Assembly (NCBI GenBank): GCA_036513075.1
Contig: DATBZS010000042.1
Location: 7,196 to 71,195 of the forward strand
Length of the DNA stretch: 64,000 bases
Reading direction: 5' to 3'
DNA from: Bog-756 sp036513075
GTDB lineage: Bacteria; Actinomycetota; Acidimicrobiia; Acidimicrobiales; RAAP-2
A model generated the notes under the pieces. The model was not told the DNA's origin. It made no database searches and saw only the letters and a list, made by a program, of their open reading frames with translations. Below are positions 47,101 through 55,404 of this stretch, piece after piece (positions within the stretch are counted from its first letter, which is position 1; every line of letters starts with the position of its first letter). The translations under genes were made by a program, and so were the position numbers.

Positions 47101-47605
47101 CCGGGTCGGATCGGTCGGCGTCCGCCCACGCCCGGATCATCTCCGGCCGGTGCAGGTGATACCGGTCGAAGAGGTCGGCGACGGCCCGCACCCGCGTGAA
47201 CCGGGATGCCCCTGCCGGCAGCTCAGTGAACTCCGGCATGTCGCCACGGGCGGCCAGGTCGTCGAAAACGGCCAGCAGCGACCACACCATCCGATCGATC
47301 TGCCAGGGGTTTTCGGTCGGGCTGACCCCGATGTCCTCGGCACTGCGGCGGGCCGCGCCGTCGAGGACGAGGTCGCGCAACGTGCCCGGGTAGGCACGCA
47401 CGAAGTTGGCGGCCACCCCGTCGCCCCCACCAGTCCGGGTGGCACCCAGGTGCCGGGCCAGTTCCAGGGTCACCCAGCGACGCATCCCGTCCGACGGCAC
47501 CGCCATCCATTCAGACTCCATCGGGTCGAGCGGATCGGTGACCAGGACCTCGGCGAGCCTCGCGGCCAGGTCCTCCGCCCGCTCCGCCGAGTAGAGATGC
47601 ATCAC
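44192..47605 (-). CDS. recC: Exodeoxyribonuclease V gamma subunit RecC
   Basis: 1,137 residues (E. coli 1,122). It opens with MHLYSAERAEDLAARLAEVL and contains SDGMRRWVTLELARHLG, LFGFTSLPGRDFLPLVEAVARR, CPGLEKFAPLVEAVF and FRVVCILGLDQDSLG, all conserved in RecC. As in other RecC proteins the helicase-like core lacks working ATP motifs; it recognises Chi and holds the other subunits. It is the first gene of the operon, with GTGA and ATGA junctions downstream. Whether it reads a Chi sequence, and which, cannot be told from this window. Confidence 0.95.
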   Translation of the reverse strand: MMHLYSAERAEDLAARLAEVLVTDPLDPMESEWMAVPSDGMRRWVTLELARHLGATRTGGGDGVAANFVRAYPGTLRDLVLDGAARRSAEDIGVSPTENPWQIDRMVWSLLAVFDDLAARGDMPEFTELPAGASRFTRVRAVADLFDRYHLHRPEMIRAWADADRSDPGSVDGSGRTISPLADWQPRLWRFLRDEIASDSPPERMEAILDLVRTDQLDLDAELPSRLVLFGFTSLPGRDFLPLVEAVARRRDVHLFLLEPHRFDLAALLGTWPHPGGGRPRLRSEDPTGVRIQQPLLRSWGRLPRESALLLADGLTPDTGRLTWVPTDGAPRRTLLERLQADIRSDAEAVPGPVGPDDRSLQFHSCFGPMRQVQVARDVVLHLLNDPASRLAEEDILVVCPGLEKFAPLVEAVFGPSSGSPDALDSTGAPFLRYRIADRSIRSANPVLGATATLLDLVSGRFEIAQVLDFISLSPVRERFGFDDADLAVLAEWATEARVRWGLDPDHRSGFGVPATVVGNTWQAALDRLLIGSAVADADLDLAIGEIAPLGVDSGDVEILGAFAFIVGRLAALAGHSIGPGRTVDEWAAVLRRTCSDLFAVPDQATWQIEALERVLRDVVDAAAASRRGSTVSLDLLDVRRLLEGMLDNEPGRPDFFRGGVTVTSMASLRWVPFRVVCILGLDQDSLGTSAPDAADLVAADPQIGDPDPRSEARQWLLEAVLAARDHLVIVREGRDIRSNHPVPQVVPAAELFDAAVGLFPADDRKAAKESLEVTHPRHPFDERCLISDRLGIAAPWSFAARDLIGATRRRNRPHLREPFLEVPLNREEVEVVELEDLHTFLRDPVATFVRRSLAANLPRPSDEIDDILPVDPDGLALYRIGQDLLDARLQGKDDADWRRAERAKGALPPGVLEDRLFDDLSAEVGDLLAEAAARGIRTGTPVLRDVDVTLAGGIRIVGTIPLALDSPSPGTGRVQFTRPKEAHRLEAWLDLMVLVASDPTVPWRSVVVTRAERKGKDLTPVVLEPAASDDVAGMADDALELVVDLYRRGLREPLPLFSSYSPAVHAEKSADGTWKNGDGRGDGTRPAVRLVFGDVDVDEIDELASRESDPGVTGNRVERYAHHLWGAVDRTSMPVA

Positions 47606-47755
47606 GTGTGGGGACCTTACTCACGGGGTGCGACCGCGGGACCCACGGGGCGGAGTGAGGCCCAGTCGACCGCCTGCATCGCACCTCGGAGCCCTCCCGG
47701 ATGGCAGCATGGTGCCGACGTCCCGACGGCGGGGCGACGAGTGCAAGGGGTGTCC

Positions 47756-48442
47756 ATGGGACAAACCATTATCGCGGCGACGAGCGGTGCGGGCGGAGGC
47801 CTCTTCCTTGTTTTGCTCGTCTTCTTCTACGTGCTGTTCGCGCTCCCAGTGTGGGGCACCTACCAGAAGGCATCACCGCAGGGTGACCCCGCATGGGCTG
47901 CCTTCGTGCCTGTCTACAACTTCATCGTCCTGTTGCGGGTAGCCGGTCGGTCGAAGAACTGGGCTTGGTTCCTGCTGCTCGTCTTCATCCCTTACCTCGG
48001 GTCCATCGCCCTGTTCGTGATCTCGATCTTCATCCTCAACGACATCTCGAAGAGCTTCGGCCACGAAGCCGGATTCACGGTCGGACTGGTGCTGTTGCCG
48101 GTCATCTTCTGGTTCATCCTGTGGCTCGGCAAGAGCACATACCTCGGCCCGAAGGGCCCAGCTGCCATGGCCGCTGGCTACGCGGGCTATGGCGGCTACC
48201 CGCAGCAGGGCTACCCGCAACCCGGTGGCTACCCGCCGCCCGCGCCTCCCGGTGGTGGCTACGCGCCGCCGCCGCCCCCGCCCGGCAACTACCCACCGCC
48301 GCCCCAGCCCGGAACCGCCTACCCACCACCACCACAGCCCGGCGGCCAGCCCGGCCAGCCACTACCCGGGTCGGCGCCGCCTCCTCCGCCTCCTCCGCCT
48401 CCTGCCTCAGACGGGATGCCACCCGAGGCACCGCCCCAGTAG
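47756..48442 (+). CDS. Four-helix membrane protein with Pro/Tyr-rich tail
   Basis: 228 residues. About 115 residues hold a short N-terminal hydrophobic helix and three more (AWFLLLVFIPYLGSIALFVISIFIL; TVGLVLLPVIFWFILW), with GDPAWAAFVPVYNFIVLLRVAGR, resembling DUF5684-type proteins often linked to signal peptidases. The C-terminal 90 residues are low complexity: repeated GYPQQGYPQPGGYPPP-like and polyproline stretches. The function is unknown; such tails often mediate protein contacts or condensates near the membrane. ATG 47756 is used; GTG 47750 and 47741 are in frame. It is divergent from recC by 150 bases. Confidence 0.78.
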   Translation: MGQTIIAATSGAGGGLFLVLLVFFYVLFALPVWGTYQKASPQGDPAWAAFVPVYNFIVLLRVAGRSKNWAWFLLLVFIPYLGSIALFVISIFILNDISKSFGHEAGFTVGLVLLPVIFWFILWLGKSTYLGPKGPAAMAAGYAGYGGYPQQGYPQPGGYPPPAPPGGGYAPPPPPPGNYPPPPQPGTAYPPPPQPGGQPGQPLPGSAPPPPPPPPPASDGMPPEAPPQ

Positions 48443-48492
48443 CGGGCCGTCCGCGCTGGCGCAGGACGAGGGCGGACTCCGTCCCGTCGAGC

Positions 48493-48759
48493 CTACGAGT
48501 GGATCAGTCCGGCCGGTGCCGAGTCGAGCATCTCCAGGATGGCCAGGGCCAACGCCCGGGCCGACACCGGGTCGAGTTCGACGGCCACGCGCGCCGAAGC
48601 GTCCCGTGACGGGTTGCGGAGGTCGACGTTGAGCGTGTGGTCGGCGGGCGCATGGACCGGATGGTCGAAGTAGACCGAGGCATCGGTCACCGGGAACCAA
48701 CCCGCAGCCCCTTTTCCGCTTCCTTCGACCTCCAACGTCGTCGTTCGGTAGGTGCACAT
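48493..48759 (-). CDS. Small conserved actinobacterial protein, DUF6295-like
   Basis: 88 residues. The opening MCTYRTTTLEVEGSGKG, then GWFPVTDASVYFDHPVHAP and DHTLNVDLRNPS, matches a family of small actinobacterial proteins (DUF6295) whose role is unknown. An AAGGA ribosome site precedes the ATG. The cluster of Cys2, His and Asp residues is conserved in this group as I recall and could bind a metal, but that is inference. It lies 50 bases beyond the dienelactone hydrolase gene, same strand, and could be its operon tail only if transcription is in the order hydrolase then this gene. Confidence 0.82.
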   Translation of the reverse strand: MCTYRTTTLEVEGSGKGAAGWFPVTDASVYFDHPVHAPADHTLNVDLRNPSRDASARVAVELDPVSARALALAILEMLDSAPAGLIHS

Positions 48760-48810
48760 GATGGTTCCTTCCCTCGTGTGTCGTGATTCGTATCGTGTGG
48801 GTCGTCGGGA

Positions 48811-49557
48811 TCAGGTCGACAGGTGCGTGCCGAAGAACGCCCAGATCCTCTCCCAGCCGTCGGCCGCGGCCTCGGGTCGGAAGCTCTGGCGGTCGGTATT
48901 GAAGAAGGCGTGGCCCGCCCCCTCGTAGGAGTGCACCTCCACCTCCTTACCGGCGGCCACGAGGATCCGTTCCAGGTCGGCCACCTCTTCGGGTCCCGGA
49001 TACTGGTCGTCGGCCCCGAACAGCCCGAGCAACGGGCAGGACAAGTGCGTCACCCTGTCGCCGAGGGGGGTGATCTTCAACGGGAACTCGTCGGGCGGCG
49101 CGGTCAGCGCGAAGGCGCCGTAGCAGTCGACGGCGGCATCGAGGTCCAAAGTGCAGGCTGCCAGAAGCGACTGGCGACCGCCGGAGCAGTAGCCGATGGT
49201 GGCGAGCTTGCCGTTGGACTCCGGCAAGCCAGTGAGGTGGGCCATGGCCCCGGCCACGTCGCCGACCAACCGCTCATCGGGTACGCCCCCGTTGGCCCGG
49301 GCCGTGGCGGCGGCGTCGTCGGGGCTGGCATCGGGAGCCTCACGGAAATAAAGGTTGGGCATCAGTGCCAGGTAGCCGTTGGCCGCGAACTTGCGGGTGA
49401 TCTCCTTGGTGGCGGCGTCATAGCCCGGCATGTGGTGGATGACCACCACTCCACCGGAGGGCGGGCCGCCCTGCGGTATGGCCACGTAGGCCTCGACAGG
49501 GTCTCCACCGTGACCCTCGATGATCACGGTCTCGGCCTTCAGGTCTCCACTAGTCAC
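48811..49557 (-). CDS. Dienelactone hydrolase family protein
   Basis: 248 residues of alpha/beta hydrolase fold. The nucleophile elbow is GYCSGGRQS, with Cys in place of Ser as in true dienelactone hydrolases; the acid is in LFGADDQYPG and the histidine in YEGAGHAFFN. It hydrolyses lactones or esters. The GTG start overlaps the MerR stop as GTGA, so it is the third gene of the MFS-MerR-hydrolase operon. This placement suggests the exporter and hydrolase respond to the same compound. Confidence 0.9.
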   Translation of the reverse strand: MTSGDLKAETVIIEGHGGDPVEAYVAIPQGGPPSGGVVVIHHMPGYDAATKEITRKFAANGYLALMPNLYFREAPDASPDDAAATARANGGVPDERLVGDVAGAMAHLTGLPESNGKLATIGYCSGGRQSLLAACTLDLDAAVDCYGAFALTAPPDEFPLKITPLGDRVTHLSCPLLGLFGADDQYPGPEEVADLERILVAAGKEVEVHSYEGAGHAFFNTDRQSFRPEAAADGWERIWAFFGTHLST

Positions 49558-50045
49558 GTTGTTCCCTCCTCGGATTCGGTGGTGGTGTCGAGTCCGGCGA
49601 TCAGCTCGCTGAGGCGCTCCCCCTTGGCTGACCGCTCATCACGGAATGCCTGGATGCGTGCGAGTGTGTCGTCGAGTCGTTGCAGCAGGTGCTCGTTGGC
49701 GTCGACCGCATCCTCCATCAACTGGCGGCGGCGGGCGGGGTCCGCGTCCCCCCAGCGGAACTCGGAGCGGACCCGGTCGAGGGCGTCGATGTCTTCGGTC
49801 TCGAGCACCACCCGCACCTCGGCCAGCGAAAAGCCGAGCAGCTCCTGGAGATCGCGGATGCGGGTGACCCGGGCCATGTCGGTCGGCAGATAGAGACGCT
49901 CGCCGCCGGAACGGTGGCCGCTCGGCTGGATGAGTCCGAGCTCCTCCCAGTAGCGGAGGGTCCGGGTGGTCACCCCGGTGCGTTGGGCCAGCTCGCCGAT
50001 GCGGAGGACGTCGCCGGTGGCGAACGTGGCCTCGACGGAGGTCAC
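49554..50045 (-). CDS. MerR-family transcriptional regulator
   Basis: 163 residues. GTG at 50045 overlaps the MFS stop (GTGA). The MerR DNA-binding unit is LRIGELAQRTGVTTRTLRYWEELGLIQPS with the wing HRSGGERLY, followed by the dimerisation helix (RRQLMEDAVDANEHLLQRLDDTL). No metal-binding cysteine set is present, so it is an organic-ligand or LiuR-like member. It probably controls its own operon from the dyad upstream of the MFS gene. The long frame upstream of the GTG lies antisense in the MFS tail and is rejected. Confidence 0.9.
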   Translation of the reverse strand: MTSVEATFATGDVLRIGELAQRTGVTTRTLRYWEELGLIQPSGHRSGGERLYLPTDMARVTRIRDLQELLGFSLAEVRVVLETEDIDALDRVRSEFRWGDADPARRRQLMEDAVDANEHLLQRLDDTLARIQAFRDERSAKGERLSELIAGLDTTTESEEGTT

Positions 50046-51925
50046 CGCGGGACCTCGGCGTCGGCACCGACGGGCTCCTCGACGGGCCCCCCGGCAGCCA
50101 CCCCGGCGGTGGTCCTGGCCGGGACGAGCTGGTCGCCCTCGGCGTCGGCCTCGTCGCCCTCGTGGTACACGTACCGTCCGCCCCGTCGCCATGACGCCCA
50201 CGCCGCCAGCAGGCTGGCAAAGATGGCGAAGTCGAGCGCGGCGCGGAGACCAGCCTCGAACGGCCGACTGATCAGGCTGGGGAAGAAGCTCCGGCCCGTG
50301 AGCACCGACTGCTGGGCCGGGGTCAGCTGGGCCAGGACGTGGGGGCCCACGAGGTGTTGGACCGGGTTGTAGCCGAGAAAGGCGGCGAACAGCGTGGAGA
50401 CCGGCGACAGGTGGGCCACCCGCTCGGCGACCGCGGTGGGCACGCCATGGGCCACGAGTCCGTGCAGCAGATTGGCCGACAGCGAGGAGGTCAGGCCAAT
50501 GATCATGAGCGTGAAGAAGATCCCGATGGAGAGGACCTGGGCCGAGTTCTGGAACGTGGTGTTCATCCCCGAGCCGGCCCCTCGGTGCTCAGCCGGGAGG
50601 CTGTTCATCACCCCGGCCCGGTTGGGTGACCCGAACGAGGCCATGCACATCCCCGTCCCGAAGAGCACGAGGGCGAACAGCCAGTAGGGGAAGTCCACGG
50701 GCAGGAGCTCGAGCAGGACGAAGCAGACGGCCGTGCCGAGCATGCCGCCCGTGGCGAACGGCCGGGGACCGAAGCGGTCGGACAGGATGCCCGACAGGGG
50801 TCCGGCGACCAGGAACCCGATGGTGAGGGGGAGCATGGCGATTCCCGCCCACAGCGGAGTCACCGTGAAGGCGTACCCGTGCAACGGCAGCCAGATGCCC
50901 TGGAGCCAGATGATCAGCATGAACATCATGCCGCCCCGGCTGAGGGCGGCGAGGAAACTGGCCAGGACGCCGGAGGTGAAGGCCCGGATCTTGAAAAGCT
51001 GGAGCCGGAACATCGGCTGGGGCACACGGGTCTCGAGGACGCAGAACACGCCCAGGAGGACCACGCCGAGGGCCACCGAGCCGAGCACCATCGGGTTGGT
51101 CCACCCCATCACGTGGCCGCCGTAGGGCTCGATGCCGTAGGTGATCCCGATCATGACCAGGACCAGACCGACGGCGAAGGTGATGTTGCCGGGCCAGTCG
51201 ATGCGGGCCGGTCGGCGCGGGCTCGTCTCGCGGAGCTCGCGGTAGCCCAAGATCGTGCCGACGAGGCCGATGGGCACCGACACCAGAAAGATCCAGCGCC
51301 AGTTGAGGGGGGCCAGGAGGCCACCGAGCACCAGGCCGATGAAGACACCGCTGAGGGCGGCAGCCTGGTTGATCCCGAGCGCCATGCCCCGCTTGTTGTC
51401 GGGGAACACGTCGGTGAGGATGGCCGCCGAGTTGGCCATGAGCATGGCCGCCCCCACTCCCTGGAAGATGCGCATGACGATCAGCCACACGCCCGCTGCG
51501 TGGCCGGTCATCCACGTGATGGACAGCAAGAGGGAGAAGAACGTGAAGACGGCGAAGCCGAAGTTGTACGTGCGCACCCGACCGCAGATGTCGCCCAGCC
51601 GTCCGAGGGTCACCACGAGGACACTGGTCACCACCAGGAATCCGAGGATCATCCACAGCAGGTAGAAGGTGTTGCCGGCCTCGAGGGGGTCGATACCGAT
51701 GCCCCGGAAGATATTGGGCAGCGAGATGAGCACGATCGAGCCGTCGATGGAGGCCATCAGCATGCCGAGGGTGGAGATGAACAGGGCCATCCACTTGTAG
51801 TTGGGCGGCAGGCTGGCGAGGTCACCGTTGAGTCGGGCTTCACGATCGGACCGGCCGGTCCCGCCGTCGCCACGGCCGCCGCGGCGGTCGTCTCCCGACG
51901 TTGCGGACTCTTCGATGACGGCCAT
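50042..51925 (-). CDS. MFS multidrug exporter, 14-helix DHA2 type
   Basis: 627 residues. After a charged lead of about 45, fourteen hydrophobic segments fit the EmrB/QacA family. The loop motif LGRLGDICGRVRTYNFGF is motif A, and ALSGVFIGLVLGGLLAPLNWRWIFLVSVPIG is the antiporter motif C region. It would extrude drugs by proton exchange. ATG at 51925 has a GGGAG site; the frame stays open to 52456 without coding bias. First gene of the operon with MerR and dienelactone hydrolase. Confidence 0.92.
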   Translation of the reverse strand: MAVIEESATSGDDRRGGRGDGGTGRSDREARLNGDLASLPPNYKWMALFISTLGMLMASIDGSIVLISLPNIFRGIGIDPLEAGNTFYLLWMILGFLVVTSVLVVTLGRLGDICGRVRTYNFGFAVFTFFSLLLSITWMTGHAAGVWLIVMRIFQGVGAAMLMANSAAILTDVFPDNKRGMALGINQAAALSGVFIGLVLGGLLAPLNWRWIFLVSVPIGLVGTILGYRELRETSPRRPARIDWPGNITFAVGLVLVMIGITYGIEPYGGHVMGWTNPMVLGSVALGVVLLGVFCVLETRVPQPMFRLQLFKIRAFTSGVLASFLAALSRGGMMFMLIIWLQGIWLPLHGYAFTVTPLWAGIAMLPLTIGFLVAGPLSGILSDRFGPRPFATGGMLGTAVCFVLLELLPVDFPYWLFALVLFGTGMCMASFGSPNRAGVMNSLPAEHRGAGSGMNTTFQNSAQVLSIGIFFTLMIIGLTSSLSANLLHGLVAHGVPTAVAERVAHLSPVSTLFAAFLGYNPVQHLVGPHVLAQLTPAQQSVLTGRSFFPSLISRPFEAGLRAALDFAIFASLLAAWASWRRGGRYVYHEGDEADAEGDQLVPARTTAGVAAGGPVEEPVGADAEVPR

Positions 51926-51987
51926 TGCTGCTCCCACCGGTCTGGACCGGTCCGCCCCGCCCGGTTGTGCGGGGATCTCTTTTGAGG

Positions 51988-52003
51988 TTAACGCAAACGT
52001 CAA
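51988..52003. promoter_or_regulatory. TTAACG-CAAA-CGTCAA dyad, candidate MerR operator
   Basis: A 16-base imperfect palindrome 63 bases upstream of the MFS start. On the minus strand it reads TTGACG-N4-CGTTAA, close to the TTRACG-N4-CGTYAA pattern reported for LiuR-type MerR proteins. Its TTGACG could double as a -35 box, with AGAGAT 17 bases on, a weak -10. The MerR gene in the operon is the natural ligand. Confidence 0.5.
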
Positions 52004-52102
52004 CGTCATGCATCGGTTGGCGTTTCCTCGACAACGCTCCCCGTGGAGCCAGGCAGGGCAATTGCCCACCGACGAGCGGGTGAACGGGCCTATCGTCAGG
52101 TG

Positions 52103-53080
52103 ATGACCCGGACGCTTCCCCATGTGCGACCGCGCCAGGGGGCGACGCGGCGACTGGCCGCGGTGACCGTGATGGTCGCCGGGTTCGGGATGCTGACCGG
52201 CTGCGGCTCGTCGCTCCTCGGTACGACTTCGTCGACCGGGGTCGCCTCGGCCGCAGCCAGCGGCGGCAGCACAACGTCGACGACGGTGCCCCTCAACGGC
52301 GAGGTGGCCGTGGCATTCCCGGTCGTCAACTGCACCGATCCGGCGTTCGGCGGGAGTGCGATCAGGTCCAAGTCGGGCTGGAGTCCAACCATCCTCCTCG
52401 CTCCCGTACCGACGTCCCTCGTCGGGAAGGTCACCTTCTACACCGACGGGCTGCACACCCTCCTCGCCCCGGCCGGGTGGACCTGCGCGCTGGTGGCACC
52501 CGGACCATCGACCGGGGGTGCGCCGAGCGCCACGCCGACAGCCGCGGCCGGCGGCTACACAGGCACCACCATTGCCAACCCGCCCTCGACCGGCCAGCTG
52601 ACCGGGCAGAGCGCCGCCATCGGTGCCGCGGGTTCGACGACGCTGGCCGTCTACCCGTCGAATGATCCCGATCCACCGACCACCGGGTCTCCAGCACCGG
52701 GCACCGAAGGTGTGTTCGCCACGTGGGCGTCCACCGGGACCAACGCCGGAGTCGACCTGGTCTGCCCGTTCTTCACCATCCCGTCCTGGCAGTCCCAGTC
52801 GGCCGGGTGCTCGACGTCCAAGCTGCCGGGCGAGCTGACCAACTCCATGACGCCCGACGTCACGGCGGTGGCCGACGCGGCCGGCGCGGTGGCAGACCTG
52901 GCCGCATCGGGTGGCCAGATGGTGGTCTCCGGAGTCGTGTTGTTCCCTCAGATCCCCTCGGCCATCTCCTACGGATCGCCGATCGCGGTTGCCGCCGAGT
53001 CGTGCGCGCTGTCCGACCCCTCGCTGTGTCCGACCATCCTGTCGGACTTCGAGGTGCGCGAGTTCCCCGTCCCCGCCTAG
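52103..53080 (+). CDS. Lipoprotein of unknown function
   Basis: 325 residues. The lead has a basic region, then VMVAGFGMLTGC with a clear lipobox. After a Ser/Thr/Ala linker the mature part has two repeated-looking halves with conserved cysteines (VVNCTDPAFGG, WTCALVAPG; LVCPFF, GCSTS, AESCALSDPSLC), perhaps forming disulfides. I know no named domain for it. ATG 52103 or GTG 52100 starts it, just after a TATCGT box that suggests a very short leader. It is divergent from the MFS operon. Confidence 0.75.
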   Translation: MTRTLPHVRPRQGATRRLAAVTVMVAGFGMLTGCGSSLLGTTSSTGVASAAASGGSTTSTTVPLNGEVAVAFPVVNCTDPAFGGSAIRSKSGWSPTILLAPVPTSLVGKVTFYTDGLHTLLAPAGWTCALVAPGPSTGGAPSATPTAAAGGYTGTTIANPPSTGQLTGQSAAIGAAGSTTLAVYPSNDPDPPTTGSPAPGTEGVFATWASTGTNAGVDLVCPFFTIPSWQSQSAGCSTSKLPGELTNSMTPDVTAVADAAGAVADLAASGGQMVVSGVVLFPQIPSAISYGSPIAVAAESCALSDPSLCPTILSDFEVREFPVPA

Positions 53081-53441
53081 TCATCTCAGCCGCGAAGGGA
53101 CTTGGCACGAACTGGATTCGAGAGGGCCGTCGGCGACCCAGGCGCAACGGGGGTGGACCTCGATGACGGGCAAGTGTGCCGGGACCGAGCGCCACGCGTG
53201 GACGTCATGAAGCCCACACTCCGTGGCTGTTCGGTTGCAATCTCCCGGTGAGCGCGGGTTTCGGTCACCGTGCGTGGAATCGGTTGACCCTCCGGGTACC
53301 CGACCCGTAGGTTCGGCCCAGGACGGCACCATCACGCGGGGACCGAACGTGTTCTCCGAAGGGACGAGGCTCCGGCCGACGTCCCGACGGCAGGGGAACC
53401 GGGGCCGCATCGGCACCGGAATCACAGGACGGAGCGAGACC
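53081..53441. other. Leader region of the FtsH-like gene
   Basis: This 361-base stretch holds no supported gene. A promoter-like TTGACC (53284-53289) and TAGGTT (53308-53313) pair with an 18-base spacer lies about 130 bases before the start at 53442. The same frame as the gene is open from 53223, but its residue usage is not protein-like. Confidence 0.45.
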
Positions 53442-55319
53442 ATGGCTGCACGGCAGGCTCAGGACACCGACGGACTGGGTGCGCTCTCGGGCTCCGGCGT
53501 GGCCACCATGGCCACCACCGACGTGGGGGCCCACAAGGCCCGGGCACGGTCGAGCCGCCTGCAGCGGCTGGCCGTAGTCCTCGGCATCGTCGCCGTGCTC
53601 CTCGTGCTCCGCGACATCCTGGCGCCGGGCATGTCGCTCCCCACGCCGTCGATCCCCCAGTCGATGACCCCCTTCCTGGTGCCCCTGTGCCTGATCGTCG
53701 TCCTCTGTCTCGTGATGGTGGTCCCGATGGTGGCCGCCGGTCGATCGCCGCACATCCTCTTCCGCCCCGACGAGCTGACCATGACCTTCGACGACGTCCG
53801 CGGGTCCGAGGGGCTGGTCGAGGAGGTCACCAAGACCCTCAACCTCTTTCTCGCTTACCGCACGTTCAACGAACAGATGGGGGGGACACCCCGCAAGGCG
53901 ATCCTGTTCGAAGGACCTCCAGGCACCGGCAAGACCTACATGGCCAAGGCCATGGCCTCCGAGGCGGGCGTGCCGTTCCTGTTCGTGTCGTCGTCGGCCT
54001 TCCAGTCCATGTTCTACGGGCAGACCAACCGCAAGATCCGCGCCTACTTCAAGGAACTGCGCCGCCAGGCCCGCCGTGAGGGCGGCGCCATCGGCTTCAT
54101 CGAGGAGCTCGACGCCATCGGCGGCAAGCGGGGCGCCGGATCCACCCAGGGCGAGGGCGTACCCGGCGTGGTCAACGAGCTCCTGATCCAGCTCCAGTCG
54201 TTCGAGCAGACGCCGTGGTCGATCCGATTCCGCGGCAAGACCGTCGAGGCGGTCAACGCCTGGCTCCCGGCGGGCGGCAAGCTGCGCAAGCCGACCTTCA
54301 CCCCAGCCAACATCCTGGTGATCGGGGCCACCAACCGGGCCGACGACCTCGACGCCGCACTGGTGCGACCCGGCCGCTTCGACCGCAACATCTACTTCGG
54401 GCTGCCCGGCAGGTCCGGACGGCGGGACATCCTCGACTACTACCTGGACAAGAAGGCCCACGAGCCCGAGCTCGACGACCCGGCCCGGCGCGAGACGCTG
54501 GCCGCCATGACCGCCGGGTACTCGCCGGTCATGCTCGAGCACCTGCTCGATGAAGCCCTGGTGTGGGCGCTGCGCAGAGGGGCCACCCGCCTCTCGTGGC
54601 ACGACATCCAACAGGCCAAGATGACCGAAGAGATCGGGCTCGCCCAGCCGGTCGAGTACACCGAAGCGGAGCGCCGGTCCATCGCCACCCACGAAGCCGG
54701 CCACGCCACGGTGGCCTGGTTGGTGGGCAAGGGCCGCAAACTCGAGGTACTGACCATCATCAAGCGCAAGGACGCCCTCGGCCTGCTGAGCCACTCCGAG
54801 ACCGAGGAGCGGTTCACCAAGTCCAAGTCCGAGGTCCGGGCCATGATCGACATCGCCTTCGGCGGCATGGTGGCCGAGGAGCTGTTCTTCGGCGAGTCCT
54901 CGACCGGTGTGTCGAGCGACCTGCACTCCGCCACCGTCAACGCCTGCCAGATGATCGGCCTGCTGGGCATGGGCAGCTCGCTCATCTCGGTTGGGGCCAT
55001 CGAGCACGCCGGCGGCGGACTGGTCGGCAAGGTGCTGGCCGACGACGCCAGCCGGGCCGAGGTCGAGGCGCTCCTAGGTGAGTCCAAAGCGTCGGTCACC
55101 TCCATGCTGGACAACCATCGCCACGTCGTCGAGGCCCTGCGGGACGCCCTGCTGGTGCGATCCGAACTGATCGGCGAGGACATCCTCGAGGTGATCCGGC
55201 GCTCACAGGGCGATCGCGACATCCTGCCGACCAACCTGCGGGACAAGCCACGCCTCCCGTCGGACGCAGTGCCACTGGCTGGAACCGAGCGTATCGAGCA
55301 CGCCGACCAGGTCGACTGA
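53442..55319 (+). CDS. Divergent FtsH-like AAA+ membrane metalloprotease
   Basis: 625 residues. Two membrane segments (about 47-65 and 76-100) are separated by a very short loop where FtsH has a sizeable periplasmic domain. AAA module: Walker A GPPGTGKT (158-165), Walker B FIEELDA with Glu221 where FtsH has Asp, a pore segment FQSMFYG in place of the FtsH MFVG type, and RPGRFDRNIYFG. An extra stretch of about 40 residues sits before the sensor ATNRADDLD. The protease part has zinc motif HEAGH (417-421) and third ligand Asp493 in SSDLHSAT. It should unfold and degrade membrane or cytoplasmic substrates. GGACGGAG precedes the ATG. Confidence 0.9.
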   Translation: MAARQAQDTDGLGALSGSGVATMATTDVGAHKARARSSRLQRLAVVLGIVAVLLVLRDILAPGMSLPTPSIPQSMTPFLVPLCLIVVLCLVMVVPMVAAGRSPHILFRPDELTMTFDDVRGSEGLVEEVTKTLNLFLAYRTFNEQMGGTPRKAILFEGPPGTGKTYMAKAMASEAGVPFLFVSSSAFQSMFYGQTNRKIRAYFKELRRQARREGGAIGFIEELDAIGGKRGAGSTQGEGVPGVVNELLIQLQSFEQTPWSIRFRGKTVEAVNAWLPAGGKLRKPTFTPANILVIGATNRADDLDAALVRPGRFDRNIYFGLPGRSGRRDILDYYLDKKAHEPELDDPARRETLAAMTAGYSPVMLEHLLDEALVWALRRGATRLSWHDIQQAKMTEEIGLAQPVEYTEAERRSIATHEAGHATVAWLVGKGRKLEVLTIIKRKDALGLLSHSETEERFTKSKSEVRAMIDIAFGGMVAEELFFGESSTGVSSDLHSATVNACQMIGLLGMGSSLISVGAIEHAGGGLVGKVLADDASRAEVEALLGESKASVTSMLDNHRHVVEALRDALLVRSELIGEDILEVIRRSQGDRDILPTNLRDKPRLPSDAVPLAGTERIEHADQVD

Positions 55320-55404
55320 GGGTCTGCGATCACGGCACAGCAACGACGCCGAGGCACCACAGATGGCCCCGGGACCACCCAGTCACGGAACCCTGGTCAG
55401 CGGC

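Noticed and set aside
45878..47755. Long frame upstream of the Pro-rich membrane protein
   Set aside because: It is antisense to recC and lacks domains; the protein-like sequence starts only at about 47756.
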